From FEB-25 sp963726315 (lineage in GTDB: Bacteria > Chloroflexota > Anaerolineae > Anaerolineales > UBA4823), in contig CAVSBZ010000002.1 in the NCBI GenBank assembly GCA_963726315.1, positions 62,001 to 126,000 on the forward strand: DNA of 64,000 nucleotides. Reading direction: 5' to 3'. The first letter of the stretch is position 1; the number at the start of each line of letters is the position of its first letter. Shown one piece after another: positions 15,208-24,772 of this stretch. A model generated the notes under the pieces. The model had not been told where the DNA came from. It did no database searches and worked only from the letters and a program-made list of their open reading frames with translations. Position numbers and translations under genes: made by a program.

Positions 15208-16206
15208 ATGACGATTAAGATCACCATCATTGGTACAGGGCAGATTGGAGCCTCCATCGGGCTGGCATTGGGAACACAAAAAGACCTGTTCCTGCGCATT
15301 GGTCACGATAAGGATGTCAAGATTGCCAACCGGGCGAAAGCCATGGGCGCAGTGGATAAGGTTGAGATCAACCTGTTCCGCGCCATTGAAGATGCAACGA
15401 TTATCCTCTTGGCGCTTCCTCTGGACCAGATTCGCGACACTCTTCAGCTCATCTCCCAAGACCTGAAGGAAGACGTCATCATTATGGATACCGCCCCGGT
15501 GAGAGGCGAGTTGTTCGCGTGGATTATGGAGCTGCTTCCACCCCAGCGCTACTATATCGGTCTCACCCCAGCGATTAACCCGGTCTACCTGCTGACCCCC
15601 GGCTCAGGCGTTGAGGCCGCGCATGCCGACTTGTTCAAGGACGGCATGATGGCGATTCTCACCCTTAAGGATCTGCCGTCGGAAGCCGTCAAGCTGGCGA
15701 TCGATTTCACTCACCTCTTGGGTGCCGAGGATCTGTTCATCGACCCGCTTGAGCTGGACAGCATGATGTCTGCCATCCACGTCCTGCCCCAATTGGTCGC
15801 TGCTTCCCTGTTGAACTCCATCGGAGAGCAGCCCGGCTGGCAGGATGCGCGCAAAATGGCTGGTCGACCTTATGCAGGAAGTACCAGTGCCATCGCCCAG
15901 TCTGGTGAGGTGAGCTCACTTACCAACCAGGCGATATCCGTTCAACAGCATCTTTTACGTCGTATAGATGCTTTCATGGAAAATCTATACCAGCTGCGCC
16001 AGCAGATCGCTTCAGGTGACGCTGAAAAAATGCAACAGGAGCTGGAACGTGCCTGGCAGGGGCATGAGAAATGGCTCATGGAGCGGACGGCTGCCAATTG
16101 GGCTGTAAATGAAACCTCCACGAAAGCTGAGATGCCGACTGCCAGACAGGTATTCACCCGCATGTTCACCTTCGGCGGAGGGCGAAAGCCGAAGCCACCG
16201 AAATAA
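15208..16206 (+). CDS. Prephenate-dehydrogenase-like NAD(P)-binding protein
   Basis: A 332-residue dehydrogenase. The N-terminal Rossmann site is ITIIGTGQIGASIGLALG, followed by LLALPLDQIRDTL and IIMDTAPVRGELFAWI, with a helical dimerisation domain as in TyrA-type prephenate/arogenate dehydrogenases. However, the family's G(S/C)HPMxG segment reads GLTPAINPVYLLTPG here, so the His implicated in catalysis is missing. I therefore call it TyrA-like rather than tyrA. It starts 12 bases after the HD gene, with AGAGG upstream, and lies 30 bases before the Kbl-type gene. Confidence 0.7.
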   Translation: MTIKITIIGTGQIGASIGLALGTQKDLFLRIGHDKDVKIANRAKAMGAVDKVEINLFRAIEDATIILLALPLDQIRDTLQLISQDLKEDVIIMDTAPVRGELFAWIMELLPPQRYYIGLTPAINPVYLLTPGSGVEAAHADLFKDGMMAILTLKDLPSEAVKLAIDFTHLLGAEDLFIDPLELDSMMSAIHVLPQLVAASLLNSIGEQPGWQDARKMAGRPYAGSTSAIAQSGEVSSLTNQAISVQQHLLRRIDAFMENLYQLRQQIASGDAEKMQQELERAWQGHEKWLMERTAANWAVNETSTKAEMPTARQVFTRMFTFGGGRKPKPPK

Positions 16207-16236
16207 ATCCCATAACCTTTCAAAGCGAGGAAGCAT

Positions 16237-17421
16237 ATGACCGATAAACTGCAATGGATCCATGATGAAATCCAAAAGCTAAAGGATGATGGGTTGTATA
16301 ACCGCATCCGCACGCTCGGCAGCCCACAGGGTGCATGGCTGGTGGTGGATGGAAAACGCGTGCTCAACTTTTGCTCCAATAACTACCTGGGACTGGCAAA
16401 CCACCCGGTCATCGTCCAGGCGGTCCAGGATGCCGTGAAGAAATACGGGGTTGGACCAGCCGCGGTTCGCTCGATCGCCGGCACCATGGAGCTTCACCTG
16501 GAGCTGGAACGCCGCCTGGCAGCCTTCAAAGGGGTGCAAGCCGCCATCACCTTCCAATCGGGTTTCACTGCCAATCTGGGTACCATCCCGGCGCTGGTCG
16601 GCAAAGACGATGCTGTATTCTCAGACGAACTTAACCATGCCAGTATCATCGATGGATGCCGGTTGAGTGGCGCTAAGATCATTCGCTATTCCCACTGCAA
16701 CCCGCAAGACCTGGACCGCGTGCTGACCGAGGAACGCTCCAAGTATCCGCGCGCTATGGTGATCACGGATGGTGTCTTCAGTATGGATGGAGACATTGCT
16801 CCCTTGGATAAGATCTATGAGGTGTCTCAAAAGTATCAGACCATCCTGATGGTAGACGATGCGCATGGCGAGGGTGTGATTGGTAAGGGCGGGCGCGGTA
16901 TCGTAGACCATTTTGGTCTGCACGGCAAGGTGGATGTTGAGGTGGGCACCCTTTCCAAGGCCTTCGGCGTGGTTGGAGGAGTGTCTGCCGGTAACCCGGT
17001 GGTAGTCGAGTGGCTGCGCCAGCGTGGGCGCCCATTCCTGTTCTCGTCTGCCATGACCGTCCCCGATGTGGCTGCTTGCTTGGCGGCGTTGGATATCCTG
17101 GAAGGCTCCACCGAGCTGGTGGATAAGCTGTGGGATAACACCCGCTACTTCAAGGCAGAGGTACGAAAGCTGGGCTTTGACACGGGGTTAAGCACCACCC
17201 CCATTACCCCGATCATGCTGGGTGAGGCGCCCCTGGCACAGCAATTCAGCCGGGAATTGTTCGAGAATGGCTTGTTCGCCATGTCGATTGGCTTCCCCAC
17301 CGTCCCCAAGGGCAAAGCCCGCATCCGTGTGATGATCTCCGCCGCCCACAGCCGTGATGACCTGGATAAGGGTCTGGAAATCTTTACCTTGGTGGGTCGA
17401 AAATTGGGTGTGATAAACTAA
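16237..17421 (+). CDS. kbl: Glycine C-acetyltransferase (2-amino-3-ketobutyrate CoA ligase)
   Basis: A 394-residue PLP enzyme of the alpha-oxoamine synthase family. Lys241 in VGTLSKAFGVVGG is the PLP Schiff-base lysine; the DDAHGEG and SDELNHASIIDG loops complete the site. Overall pattern (FCSNNYLGLANHP, ATDGVFSMDG-like, VVEWLRQRGRPFLFS, ARIRVMISAAHS) tracks Kbl more closely than BioF. Kbl cleaves 2-amino-3-oxobutyrate with CoA to glycine and acetyl-CoA in threonine breakdown. No threonine dehydrogenase is adjacent, so a BioF-like activity cannot be fully excluded. AGCGAGG precedes the ATG. Confidence 0.88.
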   Translation: MTDKLQWIHDEIQKLKDDGLYNRIRTLGSPQGAWLVVDGKRVLNFCSNNYLGLANHPVIVQAVQDAVKKYGVGPAAVRSIAGTMELHLELERRLAAFKGVQAAITFQSGFTANLGTIPALVGKDDAVFSDELNHASIIDGCRLSGAKIIRYSHCNPQDLDRVLTEERSKYPRAMVITDGVFSMDGDIAPLDKIYEVSQKYQTILMVDDAHGEGVIGKGGRGIVDHFGLHGKVDVEVGTLSKAFGVVGGVSAGNPVVVEWLRQRGRPFLFSSAMTVPDVAACLAALDILEGSTELVDKLWDNTRYFKAEVRKLGFDTGLSTTPITPIMLGEAPLAQQFSRELFENGLFAMSIGFPTVPKGKARIRVMISAAHSRDDLDKGLEIFTLVGRKLGVIN

Positions 17422-17435
17422 AACAAAAAATGAAT

Positions 17436-17463
17436 GTAGGGGCGAGTCGCGACTCGCCCCTAC
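17436..17463. repeat. Perfect 28-bp palindrome, possible kbl terminator
   Basis: The arms GTAGGGGCGAGTCG and CGACTCGCCCCTAC are exactly complementary with no loop base and are followed by TATTTTAAA. It starts 15 bases after kbl and could terminate it. The outer arms match the repeat family at 5715 and 63290, with a different inner sequence. Confidence 0.75.
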
Positions 17464-17500
17464 TATTTTAAACCTCTGTATCACCAGTTACGGGCGTTTC

Positions 17501-17725
17501 TTATTCTTTAAACGGGTCGAAGGTGGGGTTCGTGCCAGCCCAGATGCAGCTCGGGCGTCCATCCAGGTTGCAGGCTGTGCCATGGCTGCAGCGATGTGCC
17601 AGGATGCGCGCCGGTTGGTCAGGCATCATGTCGGGTGGGTATACCACCTGCGCTTGCAGGCCAACTTTCTCGTCCACATGTTGGCAATATTGGATTTTCA
17701 GGGTTTCCCAGGTCTTTTCGGTCAT
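17501..17725 (-). CDS. Small Cys/His-containing protein, unknown
   Basis: A 74-residue soluble protein with GGAG 8 bases before its ATG. The C-terminal half has a spaced Cys/His set (AHRCSHGTACNLDGRPSCIWAGTNP) that could bind metal. I do not recognise the family. Strand, spacing and Shine-Dalgarno support expression. It lies at the 3' side of the MoxR operon, about 120 bases downstream of the MoxR stop on the same strand. Confidence 0.6.
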   Translation of the reverse strand: MTEKTWETLKIQYCQHVDEKVGLQAQVVYPPDMMPDQPARILAHRCSHGTACNLDGRPSCIWAGTNPTFDPFKE

Positions 17726-17843
17726 GGTTATACTCCGGTTTGCATTTAGTATACCTTTAAGTCTGGGCGTGGCAAAGAGGTTTATTAATCCAGGCTAATG
17801 CGGAAGAGAGCACAGCGTCTTGCGCATCGACTGGCTCCCGACA

Positions 17844-18833
17844 TCAGTTTTGGTCTGGTGCATTTGCAAGCGGCACCTCGACCTTTTTAACCAGCTCCCT
17901 CACCACCTCATCTGTCGTCTCACCACTCAAGGCATTCTCTGGGTTCATCATCATACGGTGCGCCAGGCAAGCCACTGCCACATGTTTGACATCATCAGGG
18001 ATCACGTAATCCCTGCCTCGCAGGGCGGCATGTGCCTGTGCTGTATGGAACAACGCCAGGCTGCCACGTGGGCTGGCTCCCAGCGATAGGGCAGGGTGCT
18101 CGCGTGTGCTTAGCACCAGGCTCAAGATATACCGCCTGACGCTCTCGACCACATTCACCTGTCTGACCAGGCGCTGCAGCTCTGGCAATCTCATACCATC
18201 CACAGCCTGTTGCAGGCTGTTAATCGGGTGCGCCAATTGTTGCATCTGCATCATGGCGTCTTCGCTGGGCTGGTCTGGATAGCCAAGGCCGATCCTGAAC
18301 AGAAAGCGGTCCAGTTGAGCCTCGGGCAGCGGGAAGGTGCCTTCGTACTCGATCGGGTTCTGCGTCGCCAACAGAAGAAACGGTTTGGTTAGTGGATAAG
18401 TAACTCCATCCACGGTCACCTGTCCTTCGCCCATTGCCTCCAGCAGTGCGCTTTGGGTGCGCGGGGTAGCCCGATTTATCTCGTCTACCAGGAGCAGGTT
18501 GCTGAAGACGGGTCCAGGTCTGAACTCGAATTCACGCGTTTTTTGGTTGAAGATGGAGACCCCGGTAACATCGTTGGGCAGCAAGTCAGGAGTGCATTGC
18601 AGCCTTTTGAACTCCAGCCCGGTGGTGATCGCAACCGCCCGCGCCAGCATGGTCTTGCCTGTGCCAGGCGCATCCTCGATCAACACATGCCCTTCACATA
18701 ACAGGGCGATTAACACCAGCTCAATAGCCGGGCGCTTCCCAACAATGACCTTCTCAACATTGTTGATCACCTGTTCGGTAAAACTGCGAATTTCACTGGT
18801 AGACGCATCGCTCAAAGTATTTTCTCCTGTCAT
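17844..18833 (-). CDS. MoxR-family AAA+ ATPase
   Basis: A 329-residue AAA+ chaperone-like ATPase. Walker A is EDAPGTGKT (Lys60), Walker B LLLVDEINR (Asp117-Glu118), the sensor region LLATQNPIEYEGTFPLPEAQLDRF, and the lid ends with SLGASPRGSLALFHTAQAHAALRGRDYV. MoxR proteins typically work with a DUF58 (VWA-like) protein and a transglutaminase-like membrane protein, exactly the two genes that follow upstream in this minus-strand operon. GGAGGAG precedes the ATG at 18833. Confidence 0.93.
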   Translation of the reverse strand: MTGENTLSDASTSEIRSFTEQVINNVEKVIVGKRPAIELVLIALLCEGHVLIEDAPGTGKTMLARAVAITTGLEFKRLQCTPDLLPNDVTGVSIFNQKTREFEFRPGPVFSNLLLVDEINRATPRTQSALLEAMGEGQVTVDGVTYPLTKPFLLLATQNPIEYEGTFPLPEAQLDRFLFRIGLGYPDQPSEDAMMQMQQLAHPINSLQQAVDGMRLPELQRLVRQVNVVESVRRYILSLVLSTREHPALSLGASPRGSLALFHTAQAHAALRGRDYVIPDDVKHVAVACLAHRMMMNPENALSGETTDEVVRELVKKVEVPLANAPDQN

Positions 18834-18845
18834 TGTGGTCTCCTC

Positions 18846-21257
18846 CTATCCAGCCTGGTTATCACGCCGCTCAGCTTTACCATCTGACCATCCCTGGAGC
18901 CGCTGTAATATCGAATTCCAGAGTTCCAGCACCCAAATCAGGCGTAGCTGCCAACGCAGCTTGCTCCACTGGTGGATAATTCCCTTAGAACATGACGATT
19001 CGATGGACTCGGGCCGGTAGCACAGCAGCACAATCCTATCGATGATCGCTAGAGTACCCTCCCCTGCAGCGAAACCAACAGCTGTGAGCCTTCCAGAGCC
19101 TGTGATTTCGGCTATACGCCTGGATGCTGAGGTTGCAAACTCGTATGGAGTCTCGCCTCCATCCATGGGAGTACGCAGCAATTTCCCATATTGTCTCATC
19201 CTGCGGTAAACCTCCCGGGCAGCAATGCCTGGTTTTAAGCGTCGCAAATTGAGCTCATTTACTATCTGCCAGATTATGACCGATATAACCACAACGAATA
19301 ACAGGATTAACCCCATATATTTCCCAATCTTGCCAATGCCAGAGCCAGCGCTTGTGGTCTTGGTTGGCGTAACCGGGGTGATGGGTACAGGTGTGGCTGC
19401 CAGTGTGGACTGCCCAGAGCGATTGATTGCCGGCAGCCCGGCAGTTGGCTCGAAAGGCACCCAGCCTGTGTCCGGGAAAAATACTTCAACCCACGAATGC
19501 GCCTCTGCTTGGGTGACAACGAAACGCCTGGAATTTATATTATATGTACCGCTGGCATAGCCGATGGCAAGCCGGGCGGGTAATCCCGCAGCCCGCGCCA
19601 AAACCACCATCGCAGAAGCGTAATAGTCGCAGTATCCTTTTTGCAGGTTAAACAGGAAATAATCGACCAGGTCCTGGTTTAATGGCGGGCGCGGAACATC
19701 CAGGGTGTATGGAAAAGTACGCAGGTATTGTTCGATGGCGTGCGCTCGGTCATATGGGGTTGGCTCGGTAGCGGTCAGCTGGATGGCTAATTCCTTCACC
19801 CGTGTGGGCACCTCAGCAGGCAGTGTCAGGTATCGCCGGGTAACCCAGGCAGGGTATGCCTGGCTAGAAGCACGCAGGCTGGTTTCATCGACCGCCGGGA
19901 CCAGCGATTGGACCGCATAAACGTTGCTCCCCGTCAGTATGCCGAACAGGTCATTAGAGGAGCGCCAGGCTGCGCTGCTGGGCGCATCGATGTTCACCGG
20001 CTCCCCCGCCGCAAAGATCGAGCCGCCTTCTCCAGGTACTGCGCTCACCTGCTCCTCGATCAATACATGCCCGGGGAGCTGGTCTGGTTGGATGGGCTGG
20101 TCCGCCTGGTACTGGGTTTGGTCGGTGGCACTTGAGCTCCAGCCATACCCGGTGTAGATATCATAGGTGAAGCTGCGCCAGTATAATGGCGGCATCTGCC
20201 CTGCTGGTGGCAGCGCAGACATATCGGCGATCCTGACTGACATCACCACCTGGGTAGAAAGCTCTGGGCTACCTCCGATCAGCAGCTCCCTGGGTAGACC
20301 CGGGCTGCGGATGGTGCTTAAGGGGTCGGGCGTAAAGGTGACGGCTGGCATAATCCCCAGAGATTTCGCTAACCCGCTTTCCCCTTGAGAAGTAGACCTG
20401 CGAATTTCAGAGCTCCAATTGATTAGCTTCTGCAGTGAAAGTGAAGAAATGATAGCGGATAGCACCACCAGTATGATGGTAATTACCAGGGATATACTGC
20501 CTATTTCCTTGCTTTTGCGGGTAGGATAAGCCACCCTGGTTTCATTCCAGCCTTGTTCACGCCGGTCGTACTGCACCACTGCGATCAGCACCAGGGTCAC
20601 CCCCAGGATCAGGTAGATCGAGGCTGAGTAAAAGCGTCCGTATGAGAGGGTGAATAAATTCAAGAGCAGAGCGGGAAGCACTGCTAATATTGCATTCCCG
20701 GTGGCTTCGACCACCCATCCAGCCCAGGCTGCCATCAGCCAAACCATAAAACCCCACACCAATCCCGCTGCCACGGGATCAAAACTCGGCTGCCCGGTGG
20801 TTAAATCTCTGATCAACGTAACCACTCGCCCAAAGACCACACCTGTGGAAGTTAATACTTGCTGGAAAGCAATACTGAGCGGGACCAGGTCGATTTCCTT
20901 GATTTTCAAGCTAGTGAAAAAGTTGCCTATCAGCCGGAAGATTTCAGTGGGTACCGCCATCACTTTTTCATTCAAACCGCCTGCATACAGCAAGCTGAAT
21001 ACCAAACCGAGCGCAATCACCAGCAGCGCCGAACGCCAGGCAGACCAGCGGAAGATCGCAAGCAACCAGCCGAGTATCAGTCCGAACAGCAGGCTCAGCC
21101 ATAATGATTCCCAATCAGGGCCGGTCAAGACTGCCGTTACTCCTGCTGTGGCAGCGGTTAGGATAATGAACAACAACAGAAGGGTGACAAATTTCTCGCC
21201 TCTATTTGCCCGTTTGGCTGCAACCGCCAGGGAGTGCTTCAACCCATACTCTGCCAA
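18846..21257 (-). CDS. Transglutaminase-like membrane protein (TgpA type)
   Basis: An 803-residue polytopic protein. The N-terminal ~250 residues hold six to seven membrane segments, then comes an extracytoplasmic part with a transglutaminase core, another membrane segment near residues 645-665, and a C-terminal cytoplasmic helical region of DUF4129 type. Catalytic residues are Cys543 (GYCDYYAS) and His587 (AEAHSWVEV). The acidic third position is Glu603 (PFEPT) rather than the more common Asp. TgpA-like proteins act in the periplasm or cell surface as proteases or transamidases. The start overlaps the DUF58 gene by 19 bases; the stop lies 12 bases before the MoxR start. Confidence 0.88.
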   Translation of the reverse strand: MAEYGLKHSLAVAAKRANRGEKFVTLLLLFIILTAATAGVTAVLTGPDWESLWLSLLFGLILGWLLAIFRWSAWRSALLVIALGLVFSLLYAGGLNEKVMAVPTEIFRLIGNFFTSLKIKEIDLVPLSIAFQQVLTSTGVVFGRVVTLIRDLTTGQPSFDPVAAGLVWGFMVWLMAAWAGWVVEATGNAILAVLPALLLNLFTLSYGRFYSASIYLILGVTLVLIAVVQYDRREQGWNETRVAYPTRKSKEIGSISLVITIILVVLSAIISSLSLQKLINWSSEIRRSTSQGESGLAKSLGIMPAVTFTPDPLSTIRSPGLPRELLIGGSPELSTQVVMSVRIADMSALPPAGQMPPLYWRSFTYDIYTGYGWSSSATDQTQYQADQPIQPDQLPGHVLIEEQVSAVPGEGGSIFAAGEPVNIDAPSSAAWRSSNDLFGILTGSNVYAVQSLVPAVDETSLRASSQAYPAWVTRRYLTLPAEVPTRVKELAIQLTATEPTPYDRAHAIEQYLRTFPYTLDVPRPPLNQDLVDYFLFNLQKGYCDYYASAMVVLARAAGLPARLAIGYASGTYNINSRRFVVTQAEAHSWVEVFFPDTGWVPFEPTAGLPAINRSGQSTLAATPVPITPVTPTKTTSAGSGIGKIGKYMGLILLFVVVISVIIWQIVNELNLRRLKPGIAAREVYRRMRQYGKLLRTPMDGGETPYEFATSASRRIAEITGSGRLTAVGFAAGEGTLAIIDRIVLLCYRPESIESSCSKGIIHQWSKLRWQLRLIWVLELWNSILQRLQGWSDGKAERRDNQAG

Positions 21258-22570
21258 TTCTGTCTCCCTTGCTGCAAAACGCGTTTGCCCAATCCAACTG
21301 CTGATATCCGCCGGCGTGCACCTTGGGCTGAACTGGAATACGCTTCTTCGAGCAGTGATCCCGGTATGCGGGCGTATGTGATCCGGCTTTGAGCCAGTGA
21401 TGAGAGGATCTTACTTTGATCGGCGGGGCTGCCGAAATCAGCTGGGTCCACCAGCAGCGAAAACACCCCACCGCCTTTTCGCTGGCGTCCGGCGGCTGCC
21501 ACCCAGGCTGGATTGGTGGAAGGTGTGACCAGGATCGTTGTGCTTGCCTGTCCGAGACGGCTCTGCATTAACACGTCAGCCAGTGAGCGGTTGCCTGCCT
21601 GGGCTACAGCTAGCGAGCGCAGGACGCGCCAACCTTGTGCAGAGTCTGACCCTGGCTCGAGCCAAACGAACTGCGCACCTGCCATAGCCAGGCCGACCCT
21701 CCTGCGTTCCCTCAGACCTCGTAACGCCAGTGAAGCTGCCAGGATGATGCATAACTCCAAGGTGGAATTTTCGCCTGTTCCCGCCTGGATAGAGCTATCC
21801 AGATCGACCACGATCCACCAATCGCGAGTCGTTGCAGTTTCAAGCTGCCTGACGATCAGGTCGTCGAAATGCGCTGAAGCGCGCCAGTGGATGTGCTTCA
21901 AGCTGTCACCCGCGACGTAGTTGCGCAGCCCCACATCGCTGATATTTCGTTCGATATACCCTCGGCGATAGCGTTCATCGCCTGATATCCCGCCAGTCGG
22001 TACCTTGAACTGGGTCAGTGGTAGTACTGGCGGCGTGACTAGAACGGTGCTGGCCTCCTGGTAATATAGGGTCAATGTAAAAATTCCGAAGGGGTCGGCA
22101 CTCCGCAGGCAGGTTGGTCCCAGGGTGTACACACCACGCTGCTTAAATAAATGGCTTAAATGCCTGGTCCGTGAGCTGCGCTGGGTTACATCTGAAACCA
22201 TCCGGATGGGAGTATCCAGTGTAGTAGAAACATCGGTAATCTCGACCCATACCGCCGGCAGCCAGCCTGTGTTGATCAATTTGAGCTGTTCTGGCACCGA
22301 TTCCCCCGCCATTGCCCAGGCCAGATTGATCTTGCGCTCAATGGATAAATTTCGCTTCATCGACCGTATCCATACCGCAGCGATAAGCAGTACTCCGGCG
22401 GTTCCAATAAAAAACACTAACCAGCCCCGATAACCTGTCAGGAGATATAGTATGCCAACGATCACCATCAGGATGGGTAAGAGCCACTGGTTGAGATGGT
22501 ACTCAACCGGTCGTTCAGATTTATCAGGGAGCTTCCGATGTGGATTGTTCATCGAATTCATTACATCCAA
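21239..22570 (-). CDS. DUF58 domain protein
   Basis: A 443-residue protein with two N-terminal membrane segments (~residues 28-65) and a DUF58 core carrying the family motif DVGLRNYVAGDSLKHIHWRASAHFDDLIVRQLE, followed by a VWA-like region with IVVDLDSS. DUF58 proteins are MoxR partners and usually form a membrane-tethered complex. The start is uncertain: TTG at 22570, ATG at 22561 and ATG at 22552 are all possible and none has a convincing Shine-Dalgarno. It is first in the DUF58 / transglutaminase / MoxR operon. Confidence 0.85.
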   Translation of the reverse strand: MDVMNSMNNPHRKLPDKSERPVEYHLNQWLLPILMVIVGILYLLTGYRGWLVFFIGTAGVLLIAAVWIRSMKRNLSIERKINLAWAMAGESVPEQLKLINTGWLPAVWVEITDVSTTLDTPIRMVSDVTQRSSRTRHLSHLFKQRGVYTLGPTCLRSADPFGIFTLTLYYQEASTVLVTPPVLPLTQFKVPTGGISGDERYRRGYIERNISDVGLRNYVAGDSLKHIHWRASAHFDDLIVRQLETATTRDWWIVVDLDSSIQAGTGENSTLELCIILAASLALRGLRERRRVGLAMAGAQFVWLEPGSDSAQGWRVLRSLAVAQAGNRSLADVLMQSRLGQASTTILVTPSTNPAWVAAAGRQRKGGGVFSLLVDPADFGSPADQSKILSSLAQSRITYARIPGSLLEEAYSSSAQGARRRISAVGLGKRVLQQGRQNWQSMG

Positions 22571-22719
22571 TGATGTCGTTCGAATTCCCCCCTACTTATC
22601 TGGATTTTGCAATAGTTTACTTGTTCTTATATTATTATCCTGAGTACCAAAGCAGCCAGGCTGGCATAATTTCATCTTTTTCAACCATCCCTGCGTTATT
22701 TTTAATTCAGCGCCAGGTT

Positions 22720-23778
22720 TTATTTTAAAAGCTCCTCCGCATAATGGCAGGCAGTAAAGTGGTTCGGCAGAAGCTCACGCAGAGGGGGTTCATCAACAGC
22801 GCAGTTGGGTCGTGCCATCGGGCAGCGTGGGTGGAAATGGCACCCAGGAGGTGGGTTGATCGCATTCGGTATTTCACCCTTTGGCATGGGCAGCTTGCGG
22901 CGACGGGTCGGGTCTGGTACAGGGACGGCTTCCAGCAAAGCTTGCGTGTAGGGGTGAATAGTGTCTCGATACACGTCCGTCAAAGGTCCTACTTCACACA
23001 GCTTGCCGAGATATAGGATTGCAATCCGGTTGCACACGTATTTTGCCGTCGCCAGGTCGTGGGTGATGAACAAGTAGGTCAGGTCAAACTCCTCCTTGAG
23101 CCTCATCATCAGGTCAAGCAGCAGTGCCCGCACCGATACATCTGCCATGGCGATCGGTTCATCGGCGACAATGAGCGCTGGATTGGTCACCAGTGCCCTT
23201 GCCAGCACCACTCGCTGGCGTTGACCGCCTGAGATTTGATGTGGATATAAATCATAGAAAACATGTGCGGGGTTCATCCCCACGGCAGATAGGATGTCCA
23301 ACACCCGTTTACGCCGCTGCTCGGGAGATAGGTCTGTCAGGTGAATGCGGGCAGGATGATCGATCGCCATTCCCAGCGTCATGCGCGGGTTAAGCGAAGC
23401 CAGTGGGTCTTGGAAGACGATCTGCATACGCGAGCGCATACGGCGCATCTCTTCTGATGAGAGGCTGTTAAGGTCAATGCCATCGAAAATCACTTTTCCA
23501 GACGTAGGTTCCAACAGACGTAAGACCAGTCTTCCAATGGTCGACTTTCCCGATCCGCTTTCGCCTGCCAACCCAAATACTTCACCTTTCTGGATGGTAA
23601 AGCTAACATCATCCACAGCCTTTACTGACGGGATTTGGCCACGGTTTAGCAAAGTGGCGAAAAAGCCTGTCTGGACGGGGAAGAACTTCCGTAAATGCTC
23701 AACTTTCACCAATCCATAGGCTGGAGCGGCATTGTCTCCCGGTACGGCAACAGAGCTCAATGGAGGTGACTCAACCAT
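22720..23778 (-). CDS. oppF: Oligopeptide ABC transporter ATP-binding protein OppF
   Basis: A 352-residue ABC ATPase. Walker A is GLAGESGSGKSTIG, signature ISGGQRQRVVLARAL, Walker B ALIVADEPIAMADVSVRA. The C-terminal oligopeptide/dipeptide extension with four Cys-type positions (PGCHFHPRCPMARPNC) is characteristic of OppD/OppF and DppD/DppF. In Walker B the sequence is DEPIAMAD rather than DEPTSALD. It overlaps oppD by 8 bases and completes an oppABCDF operon. Confidence 0.92.
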   Translation of the reverse strand: MVESPPLSSVAVPGDNAAPAYGLVKVEHLRKFFPVQTGFFATLLNRGQIPSVKAVDDVSFTIQKGEVFGLAGESGSGKSTIGRLVLRLLEPTSGKVIFDGIDLNSLSSEEMRRMRSRMQIVFQDPLASLNPRMTLGMAIDHPARIHLTDLSPEQRRKRVLDILSAVGMNPAHVFYDLYPHQISGGQRQRVVLARALVTNPALIVADEPIAMADVSVRALLLDLMMRLKEEFDLTYLFITHDLATAKYVCNRIAILYLGKLCEVGPLTDVYRDTIHPYTQALLEAVPVPDPTRRRKLPMPKGEIPNAINPPPGCHFHPRCPMARPNCAVDEPPLRELLPNHFTACHYAEELLK

Positions 23779-24772
23779 TACTCTTCTCCTTTCTTTTTGC
23801 CATTACCGAGGGGTATAGCCAACAAGCCGCCAATTGACCTCCTTCAATATCTTCCAGTGGGGGTACTTCTTCCCGGCAAATATCCATCACAAACGGGCAG
23901 CGCGGGTGGAACCGACAGCCCGCAGGGGGATGTGACAGGTCTGGTGGTGCCCCCGCCATCTTGTAAAGCTCGGCGCCATCCAATAAAATATTAGGTACAG
24001 AACGCAGCAGTCCCTGCGTGTAAGGGTGCTTGGGGTGGGCAAAAACGTCGGTGACATTGCCAACTTCCATCATCTTGGCGGCATACATCACTGCGATGCG
24101 GTCTGCCACTTCAGCCACGACGCCAATATTGTGCGTGATGAGTAGGATGGTCAATCCAAATTCCTTTTGCAGCTCCTTAAGCAGGTCGAGGAACTTGGCT
24201 TCTACAATTACATCCAGGGATGTGGTCGGCTCATCGGCAATCACCAGTTTTGCCTTCAATGATAGCGCCAGTGAGATCATCACCCGCTGCCGCATGCCTC
24301 CCGACATCTGGTGTGGATATTCGGTAATGCGCTCTTTTCGAATACCTAACCGCTCAACCAGCTCTTCCGCACGTATTCGGGCATCTGTCTCCGAAACTTC
24401 TGGTTCGTGGGTTTGGATGGTTTCCGTCAGGTGATCTAGGATTTTCTGCACCGGGTTAAGCGAAGTCATCGGGTCCTGGAATACCATCCCGATTTCTGCA
24501 CCGCGTATCTGGGGCATGTCGTCAATCGGCAGAGTCATCAGGTCACGTCCGTCAAACCACAGCTCACCTTGAGTGATCTTTGCCGGACCAGTATGTAAGC
24601 GCATTAATGCCTTACCCAGGGTGGATTTACCACAGCCTGATTCGCCGACCAAACCCAGGATTTCGCCTCGTCGAATATCAAGTGAGACGTCGTCTGTGGC
24701 TTTAACCGCCCCCGCACGCGTGGTGTATTCGACAGTAAGGTTGCGGACGGAATAGAGAATATCTTCAGCCAT
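23771..24772 (-). CDS. oppD: Oligopeptide ABC transporter ATP-binding protein OppD
   Basis: A 333-residue ABC ATPase with Walker A GLVGESGCGKSTLG, Q-loop VFQDPMTSLNPV, signature MSGGMRQRVMISLAL and Walker B LVIADEPTTSLDV. It also has the oligopeptide C-terminal extension with PAGCRFHPRCPFVMDIC. It pairs with OppF as the energising heterodimer. The start codon overlaps the oppC stop by one base. Confidence 0.93.
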   Translation of the reverse strand: MAEDILYSVRNLTVEYTTRAGAVKATDDVSLDIRRGEILGLVGESGCGKSTLGKALMRLHTGPAKITQGELWFDGRDLMTLPIDDMPQIRGAEIGMVFQDPMTSLNPVQKILDHLTETIQTHEPEVSETDARIRAEELVERLGIRKERITEYPHQMSGGMRQRVMISLALSLKAKLVIADEPTTSLDVIVEAKFLDLLKELQKEFGLTILLITHNIGVVAEVADRIAVMYAAKMMEVGNVTDVFAHPKHPYTQGLLRSVPNILLDGAELYKMAGAPPDLSHPPAGCRFHPRCPFVMDICREEVPPLEDIEGGQLAACWLYPSVMAKRKEKSNG

